From: Bimastos eiseni
Taxonomy: Eukaryota; Annelida; Clitellata; Crassiclitellata; Lumbricidae
Assembly: GCA_959347315.1 (NCBI GenBank)
Contig: OY365813.1
Coordinates: 21,148,854 to 21,212,853, forward strand
Direction of reading: 5' to 3'
DNA length: 64,000 nt
Of the stretch, positions 46,798 through 64,000 are shown one piece after another; positions within the stretch are counted from its first letter, which is position 1; every line of letters begins with the position of its first letter. A program made the translations under genes and the position numbers. Below the pieces are notes generated by a model. It had not been told where the DNA came from. It made no database searches and saw nothing but the letters and a program-made list of their open reading frames with translations.

Positions 46798-46872
46798 TAC
46801 CTGTTCCAAGCGCGAATAAAGAAGAAGGGCGATGCTAATGATCTTTGTATTACACAGTGTCGTTGAACTTTC
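46798..46872 (+). repeat. AAGCCTGG-type dispersed repeat, copy 7
   Basis: 'acctgttccaagcgcgaata' to 'tacacagtgtcgttgaac'. Confidence 0.65.
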
Positions 46873-47289
46873 TATATCATAGTGTCGTTAAACTGCAATC
46901 ACTATAGCAAGTTGGTCCTCACAAGTATATGAAGACACAGAGGCGTTTACACAACATAAACTTCGGAACAAATGCTCTGTTGAAGAAATACTTTGTTTAG
47001 TGAAATTTAGAATCTCTTGGACAGTCTTGTATTTATTCAATCCATCTGCGGACAATGAATCAAAAACGTTCTTTGAATTCATTCTTTAAAATCGACCGAA
47101 CAGAAAAAGTTATACAAAATATATTCTTGATCAAAGCAAAAAGATGAAACAATTACATATTAATTGGCTATGTACAATGTGATCTAAAATCCTACATGAT
47201 ATATCGATGAACAGTCAATGCAGAGAATCGAAATTTGTTCTAAGTTTTCGCGAGTCGTATTGCAGGAAAAATGCTTGAGCCAATTATTA

Positions 47290-47430
47290 TTGTGCATTTA
47301 TCAGACGCCGCTGCGTGATGGCTTGGGGCTGAGCAATTATTATTGAGTGAAGGACATGTTCAATATCCCTACACGGTAACCATCTCCGTGTTACAAGGTG
47401 ATCGCTCGAGGCAATCATCTACAGTTCACC
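47290..47430 (-). repeat. SINE fragment, TGTAGGGACCTTGAGCAA family
   Basis: The minus strand reads 'ACCGTGTAGGGATATTGAAC' then 'ATGTCCTTCACTC'. Compare 21040 and 45205. Confidence 0.5.
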
Positions 47431-48872
47431 GTAAATGTCAAGAACTAAATTCAAAGCATAGTTTTTGGACTTGAGTAAGCCTATAATTTTCTACTGTTCA
47501 GACGAGAATTTTTGCATCAGCAGACATCATAATATATAAATTATGTTGCATCGCTATAAATATTGACAGCTCTTTTCTGCCATAATGGCATATATCGCAT
47601 TGCGTTCCTATACAGATTCAAATTCTAAAGTGTTTTATGTGAAAGTTTAATCGTGCACTAGAAGTTACATCGAAGCTGTATAAAATTCAGCTCGATTGCA
47701 GTTTTAAATACCCAGCAAACCGATTGAAGATTACAAAGATGATAAATTGATTTAAAACAAAGTTCATGAGTAGCCACATAACAACAAGTCACTTTTTGTG
47801 GGACATCTTCCACTAGGATCGTCTGTGACTCTTTTCTGCCAAGAGGCTTCTATCTATCTAGAAAGATTGCCCATTGCTCCCAACTGCAAATTGTACCGGA
47901 GGTATAATCCTGGGCCCGAAAATTTAATGGTTACCCACCGTAACTCGGAAATCTGTGACTGGAATAGACTCTCTCGTTTTCATATCTTCAGTCTGGCGAC
48001 ACCTAGGGCCATTTATGCAGTGGCTTATGTTATCTCTAATAATCAGAATAGCAAAATGTAAGATTGTCTATCGTTACATTATCTTAAAGCAGGTTCTTTT
48101 AGAGGGAATTTGCACGGCGGCTCAAGAATGTTTTGGGCACCCTCCTACGAGCTTTCCCAGCAAACCTCCTGCTTGTATCCCGACACTCATTTTATACTAA
48201 TATACAAGTTGCCACAGAGTTGTCTTTAAGATGTAGGCCCTAAGACCAGTGACTGATATATAAAGTGACATTAAGGTGAAGCAATAGTTGTGTTTCATTG
48301 GTTTGATCAGAACATACAATAGGCCTAATTATAATTGGATAAACACAGCCCGCCAAGTGTATAGGGTGCAATTCCGTAATCCCTCCAAAGCTGCCAATGA
48401 ATAATATTGCAGCGATAAGGGAATGTCCACACGATTGGTAAGTAGTGATGCAATTGAAATACGTGCATTCCAATGGTAAACCCTCCCATTTTTGCTTGGT
48501 ATCACATTTCATTAAAAATTGAGAGTGGAAGGAAATTGCAAACATTCGTCAGCTTCAGCCAATCACTGATAATCCTGTCCATTCGATAATATTGTTTTTG
48601 TTTGATGATAATGTATGTCAGAAACGTAATAGGTAGGCTATGCTATATATCACGGAAATGCGTTCTTTTTTTTACATTGCATAAGCAGTTTGAGGAAAAA
48701 ACTTGTACAACCATGGAAATGTTCTGATATCATATACGAAAAATACACATTCGTCAAGCGACTGAATGTAGAAAAGATACGAGTTTGTATCACTGATCAT
48801 AACAGACGCACAACCCAACCGGCAGATGTCCCGTCAGTCTGTTTGTTTCTTACGTCATCGTTTGTGGAATCG

Positions 48873-58037
<9,165 letters not shown>

Positions 58038-58194
58038 CTAGGTAACAAAGAAACAATAGCATAGCACTAGCATATATGGGCAGACCAAGTGAGCAATAGC
58101 AATAACAGCACATATATAGAAAATGAGAATAAAAAACTACTACAATATCAATAATGATCTATAGACATATTAAATGATTTCCTGACTGACCAAC

Positions 58195-61100
58195 TACCAA
58201 TGAACAAACGAACGAATGAACAAACGAACGAACGAATGAACAAACGAACGAACGAATGAACAAACGAACGAACGAATGAACAAACGAACGAACGAATGAA
58301 CAAACGAACGAACGAATGAACAAACAAACGAATGAACAAACGAATGAACAAACGAATGAACAAACAAACGAATGAACGAACGAATGAACAAACGAATGAA
58401 CAAACAAACGAACGAATGAACAAACGAACGAACGAATGAACAAACGAACGAACGAATGAACAAACGAACGAACGAATGAACAAACGAACGAACGAATGAA
58501 CAAACGAACAAACGAATGAACAAACGAATGAACAAACGAACGAACGAACGAATGAACAAACGAATGAACAAACGAACGAACGAATGAACAAACGAATGAA
58601 CAAACGAATGAACAAACGAACGAACGAATGAACAAACGAACGATCGAATGAACAAACGAACGAACGAATGAACAAACGAACGAACGAATGAACAAACGAA
58701 CAAACGAATGAACAAACAAACGAACGAATGAACAAACGAACAAACGAATGAACAAACGAACGAACGAATGAACAAACGAATGAACAAACAAACGAACGAA
58801 TGAACAAACGAACGAACGAATGAACAAACGAACGAACGAATGAACAAACAAACGAATGAACAAACGAATGAACAAACGAACAAACGAATGAACAAACGAA
58901 CAAACGAATGAACAAACGAACGAACGAATGAATAAACGAATGAACAAACGAATGAACAAACGAATGAACAAACGAACGAACGAATGAACAAACGAACGAA
59001 CGAATGAACAAACGAACGAACGAATGAACAAACGAACGAACGAATGAACGAACGAACGAATGAACAAACGAATGAACAAACAAACGAATGAACAAGCAAA
59101 CGAATGAACAAACGAATGAACAAACGAATGAACAAACGAATGAACCAACGAATGAACAAACGAATGAACAAACGAATGAACAAACGAATGAACAAACGAA
59201 CGAACGAATGAATAAACGAATGAACAAACGAATGAACAAACGAACGAACGAATGAACAAACGAACGAACGAATGAACAAACGAACGAACGAATGAACAAA
59301 CGAACGAATGAACAAACAAACGAATGAACAAACGATTGAACAAACAAACGAATGAACAAACAAACGAATGAACAAACGAATGAGCAAACGAATGAACAAA
59401 CGAACGAACGAATGAACAAACGAATGAACAAACGAACAAACGAATGAACAAACGAATGAACAAACGAACAAACGAATGAACAAACGAACGAACGAATGAA
59501 CAAACGAACGAATGAACGAACGAACGAATGAACAAACGAACGAACAAATGAACAAACGAACAAACGAATGAACAAACGAACGAACGAATGAACAAACGAA
59601 CGAACGAATGAACAAACGAATGAACAAACGAACGAACGAATGAACAAACAAACGAATGAACAAACGAATGAACAAACAAACGAATGAACAAACGAATGAA
59701 CAAACGAATGAACAAACGAACAAACGAATGAACAAACGAACGAACGAATGAACAAACGAACGAACGAATGAACAAACGAATGAACAAACGAACGAACGAA
59801 TGAACAAACAAACGAATGAACAAACGAATGAACAAACAAACGAATGAACAAACGAATGAACAAACGAATGAACAAACGAACGAACGAATGAACAAACGAA
59901 CGAACGAATGAACAAACGAACGAACGAATGAACAAACGAACGAACGAATGAACAAACGAACAAACGAATGAACAAACGAATGAACAAACGAACGAACGAA
60001 TGAACAAACGAACGAACGAATGAACAAACGAACGAACAAACGAACGAACGAACGAATGAACAAACGAACAAACGAATGAACAAACGAACGAACGAATGAA
60101 CAAACGAATGAACAAACGAACGAACGAATGAACACACAAACGAATGAACAAACGAATGAACAAACAAACGAATGAACAAACGAATGAACAAACGAATGAA
60201 CAAACGAACGAACGAATGAACAAACGAACGAATGAACAAACGAACGAACGAATGAACAAACGAACGAACGAATGAACAAACGAACGAACGAATGAACAAA
60301 CGAACGAACGAATGAACAAACAAACGAACGAATGAATAAACGAATGAACAAACGAATGAACAAACGAACGAACGAATGAACAAACGAACGAACGAATGAA
60401 CAAACGAACGAACGAATGAACAAACGAACGAACGAATGAACAAACGAACGAACGAATGAACAAACGTACGAACGAATGAACGAACGAATGAACAAACGAA
60501 TGAACAAACGAACGAACGAATGAACAAACGAACGAACGAATGAACAAACGAACGAACTAATGAACAAACAAACGAATGAACACACGAATGAACAAACAAA
60601 CGAATGAACAAACGAATGAACAAACAAACGAATGAACAAACGAACGAATGAACAAGCAAACGAATGAACAAACGTACGAACGAATGAACGAACGAATGAA
60701 CAAATGAACGAATGAACAAACGAACGAATGAACAAACGAACGAATGAACAAACGAACGAATGAACAAGCAAACGAATGAACAAACAAACGAATGAACAAA
60801 CGAACGAACGAATGAACAAACGTACGAACGAATGAACGAACGAATGAACAAACGAACGAATGAACAAACGAACGAACGAATGAACAAACGAACAAACGAA
60901 TGAACAAACGAATGAACAAACGAACGAACGAATGAACAAACGAACGAACGAATGAACAAACGAACGAACAAACGAACGAACGAACGAATGAACAAACGAA
61001 CAAACGAATGAACAAACGAACGAACGAATGAACAAACGAACAAACGAATGAACAAACGAACAAACGAATGAACAAATGAACGAACGAATGAACAAACGAA

Positions 61101-61772
61101 CGAACGAATGAATAAACGAATGAACAAACGAATGAACAAACGAACGAACGAATGAACAAACGAACGAACGAATGAACAAACGAACGAACGAATGAACAAA
61201 CAAACGAATGAACAAACGAATGAACAAACAAACGAATGAACAAACGAACGAACGAATGAACAAACGAACGAACGAATGAACAAACGAACGAACTAATGAA
61301 CAAACAAACGAATGAACACACGAATGAACAAACAAACGAATGAACAAACGAATGAACAAACAAACGAATGAACAACCGAACGAACGAATGAACAAGCGAA
61401 CGAATGAACAAACGTACGAACGAATGAACGAACGAATGAACAAATGAACGAATGAACAAACGAACGAATGAACAAACGAACGAATGAACAAACGAACGAA
61501 TGAACAAGCAAACGAATGAACAAACAAACGAATGAACAAACGAACGAACGAATGAACAAACGTACGAACGAATGAACGAACGAATGAACAAACGAACGAA
61601 TGAACAAACGAATGAATGAACAAACGAACGAATGAATAAACGAACGACTGAAAAATCGAACGAATGAACAAACGAACGAACGAAGGAATGGACAAGCGAA
61701 CGACTGAAAAAACGAGCGAATGAACAAACAAATGAACAAACGAGCGAACAAACAAGCGAACGAATATAAAAA
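58195..61772. repeat. 3.6-kb tetranucleotide satellite of CGAA, CAAA and TGAA
   Basis: Almost every base belongs to one of three tetramers in register. They combine into words such as 'caaacgaacgaacgaatgaa' (20), 'caaacgaatgaa' (12) and 'caaacaaacgaatgaa' (16), each ending CGAATGAA. The minus strand has no stop in any frame, which yields false open frames of up to 1,226 codons. It lies in an intron of the CaMK1-like gene. Confidence 0.96.
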
Positions 61773-61779
61773 CTAATGA

Positions 61780-62150
61780 GGCAGTAAAGAATACTATCAT
61801 CATTGTTTCCAGAATGGCAGAGACTGACCATGGAAGCAAAGAACATTGCTATAGAAATGGCCTTGGAAATGACTTATTGCGAAGAGCCTTTGTTCCAACA
61901 GCCACATAATAATCTGTCGACTGAATTGCCATGGGCGCCTCTGCTCATGCAGAATTCATGTGATCCGCGGCTGCCAGCATATCCATTGTCTGGAGGCAAA
62001 AAAATAAGTTGGTGCACCTGTTGTTGGTGTGAAAAAGCACAATTCCCGGAGGATTTCGTTTTTAAAGTAACCTTCAACTTTCAGGTACATGCGCTCATTT
62101 ATGTTGAGGCGTTCTATTGCATGTGCACTCATCCAGGCATGCATACTTGT
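61780..62150. other. Unique sequence after the satellite
   Basis: The plus frame 61803-62162 is open for 119 codons ('IEMALEMTYCEEPLFQQPHN'), with several Cys near its middle. I recognise no family and see no confirming splice sites, so no gene is called. Confidence 0.4.
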
Positions 62151-62154
62151 ACGA

Positions 62155-62525
62155 GTATGTAGATATTTGTGTGTATGTATGAATGTATGTAGGCCTATTT
62201 GTAAATATGTATGCATGGTGATTGATTGGTATCGAAAAAGAATATATTCAGCGTTATTTAACGACAAACTCAACTGAGAAAATGCATGCACCCATGTACA
62301 TGTGTGTATGTAACTATGTATGTATGTATATATGTATGTATGTATGTATGTATGTTTGTATGTATGTATGTATGTATGTACATACATGTATACATGTATA
62401 TTTACAGTATGTATGTATGTACGTACGTACGTACGTATGTATGTATGTATGTATGCATGTTTACATGTATACGTGTATCCATGCACGCATGCATACATGC
62501 ATGCATTTATGCCTGCTTAGGTCTA
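62155..62525. repeat. TATG/CATG tetranucleotide array
   Basis: tatg runs broken by 'acgtacgtacgtacg' and catg units. Confidence 0.9.
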
Positions 62526-62644
62526 TATTGTGTACATGTGCATATAGGCCCATGTATGTACATGATACTATGCATGTAAGCTATAGCTACAGTGTATAAT
62601 ATTGAATGCACGTGTGCAAAGGATATGGTATACACATGTTATAG

Positions 62645-63455
62645 CAAAGTTGTATGGTCTCGAGACAGTGTCTCGGTCTCGATCTCGGTAGCCTGCTGTC
62701 ACGGTCACGAGGTAGTGTCTCGAATTTTACAAATTGTCTTGAAGTGAAATTCTTGTTCTGTCTCGAACAAGCTGTCTCGATAAGTTTCGCGTTAATTATC
62801 TTAAAATCTTGCGCTAGTAACTGAAACCGGAATAAACGAGAAAGGGTAATTCTGGTTAACGCGCGAGTCACATGATACTGAAATCAATTCAATTATCTTA
62901 AAGTGGGAAAATGTCTGAGAGAGAACCTGAAGTTGTAAAGTTTCCTCTTAAGCAATTTTAAGTTATTCACAAACAATAGATAATAATAGCATACCGTTTC
63001 TCATCGATGTAAAACCACAATAACTGAAACGATCGGAACAGCTTCGAGTTTCTAAGGGTGAGTAAGGATATGCGCAACTTTTTTAAATTTCGTTTGGTAT
63101 TTGATAATGAATCTGCTTGTTTAAAATCGTCTATAAGATTTCAGATGTGTCTAAGAAGGCTTTTTCTATACTATTCAGAAGATAGGCCGACGAAGAGATT
63201 TAGAAAAAGATAAAACGCGGCACTATAAAAACTGTTCTCAGGAATTGATACTACATACATTATAAGTTTCAAATTGAAATTACAAATGAACCGTATTCCC
63301 GAAAACTGATACATTAGTAATTTACAGCATTTTATATAGGATCCCTTTTACTGTCTCGTACTGTCTTGAACCTGGTGTCTCGGTCTCGGTCTTGGTACCT
63401 CACTGTCTCCGTCTCGTCTTCGTCTTGAAGTTTCAAGTCTTGCATACAACACTGG
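62645..63455. mobile_element. TCTCGG-rich dispersed element, copy B (with insertion)
   Basis: Same start ('agttgtatggtctcgagaca') and end ('tcttgcatacaacactgg') as copy A at 24890-25396. After 'cttaaaatcttgcg' copy B carries about 400 extra bases, and the shared sequence resumes near 63222 at 'actataaaaactgttctcag'. Either copy A is an internal deletion or copy B has an insertion. Confidence 0.62.
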
Positions 63456-64000
63456 TATATAGTACTATAGTTAGCCATTGACTACGGGTAGACTTTGGTA
63501 GTCTCTGTAGTGAATATATAGTCGGCTGTAACTGTTGCCCGACTATTTTTTCCATCCGAGTCGCCTTTGAACCGGTCATAGTCGACTACTTCCTATCAAA
63601 CATATCTATGGACCTTAACTACCACATTAAAATCGTCCTCTGTGGCCATTCCTCACATTCAAGGACACAGCTGCGCACGGATACACCGCATTACACCCAC
63701 GTTCGGACGTCCGCCAAAAATAACGCTTCTACAGACTCTGAAGCCGAGCTACAGAAATAAAACAGTGAGTACGCATGCGTGGAGTATGCCATGATAGGGG
63801 ACGCCAATAATTAAAAGAATTCCCACACAGGTCGTAAATGATACTGGAATGGTTGCACTGAGCGGACGTAGAGAGAAGTAGCGAGATATGAGTCTGTGAC
63901 TATTATTAGTTCGTCTGGTTGGTTTGTTCCATGCGATATATGACAACATGAGTCCGTTGTTTAAACACGAGATTGGGTACGCTGGATGAAATGAGTCTGG
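63456..64000. other. Right edge, nothing recognised
   Basis: No exon of the kinase N-terminus, RNA gene or repeat was recognised. Confidence 0.5.

Larger units (their letters stand above)
46098..48872. other. Convergent intergenic region between TIMMDC1 and the CaMK1-like gene
   Basis: It holds the 3' UTRs of both genes, an AAGCCTGG-type repeat (46798-46870) and a SINE fragment (47290-47430, minus). The minus frame 46888-47082 and plus frames near 47800-48060 are open but unrecognised and not called as genes. Confidence 0.6.

Noticed and set aside
46888..47082. 64-codon minus frame starting MNSKNVFDSL as a small gene or CaMK1-like tail exon
   Set aside because: No kinase-tail similarity, no clear acceptor, and the kinase already ends with a well-supported last exon at 48873.
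58148..61846. Very long minus-strand open frames (799, 1,226, 1,029 and 429 codons) that look like repeat membrane proteins
   Set aside because: All lie in the CGAA/CAAA/TGAA satellite, which lacks stops in every minus frame for purely compositional reasons. The frames overlap one another and have no start context or homology.
61803..62162. 119-codon plus-strand frame with a Cys cluster
   Set aside because: Not simple repeat for most of its length, but no family recognised, no splice support and a microsatellite-derived end; kept only as unexplained sequence.

Overview
The window is animal nuclear DNA. Coding sequence lies in small exons with GT-AG (once GC-AG) introns. The proteins are metazoan: ankyrin, a TIMMDC1-type mitochondrial protein and a calmodulin-dependent kinase. 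The introns are full of microsatellites, minisatellites, tRNA-derived SINEs and other dispersed repeats. The repeat style and frequent 'taggccta' words suggest a marine invertebrate, perhaps an echinoderm, but this is only a guess because no marker gene fixes the species.

Layout: (1) about 0.5-35.0 kb, minus strand, holds an apparently complete ankyrin gene. I could join 34 coding exons with compatible phases, plus one optional terminal exon. They encode an 8-residue start exon, 24 ankyrin repeats (mostly 33-codon phase-0 exons or pairs of them), an acidic linker, ZU5-N, ZU5-C, UPA, a death domain and a long C-terminal region, about 2,620 residues in all. The last exon is about 2.8 kb and carries roughly 35 copies of a 15-residue repeat. 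(2) 35.0-40.2 kb is a divergent intergenic region full of simple repeats. (3) 40.2-46.1 kb, plus strand, is a seven-exon TIMMDC1 orthologue of about 318 residues, a Tim17/22/23-family factor for complex I assembly. (4) 46.1-48.9 kb is a convergent intergenic stretch. (5) 48.9-58.0 kb, minus strand, holds the last eight exons of a CaMK1-family kinase, from the alphaC/beta4 region through the catalytic core to the calmodulin-binding tail. The N-terminal exons lie beyond the right edge. (6) 58.2-61.8 kb is a 3.6-kb tetranucleotide satellite inside the kinase intron, followed by microsatellites and a copy of a TCTCGG-rich dispersed element.

The genes do not form an operon or shared pathway: ankyrin is a membrane-cytoskeleton adaptor, TIMMDC1 acts in the inner mitochondrial membrane, and CaMK1 is a cytosolic calcium-signalling kinase. 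The most unusual observations are the 15-residue repeat array placed after the ankyrin death domain, and several exons in two genes whose 5' splice site has been copied many times into an adjoining intronic tandem repeat. I found no prokaryotic-type system, CRISPR array or viral gene.
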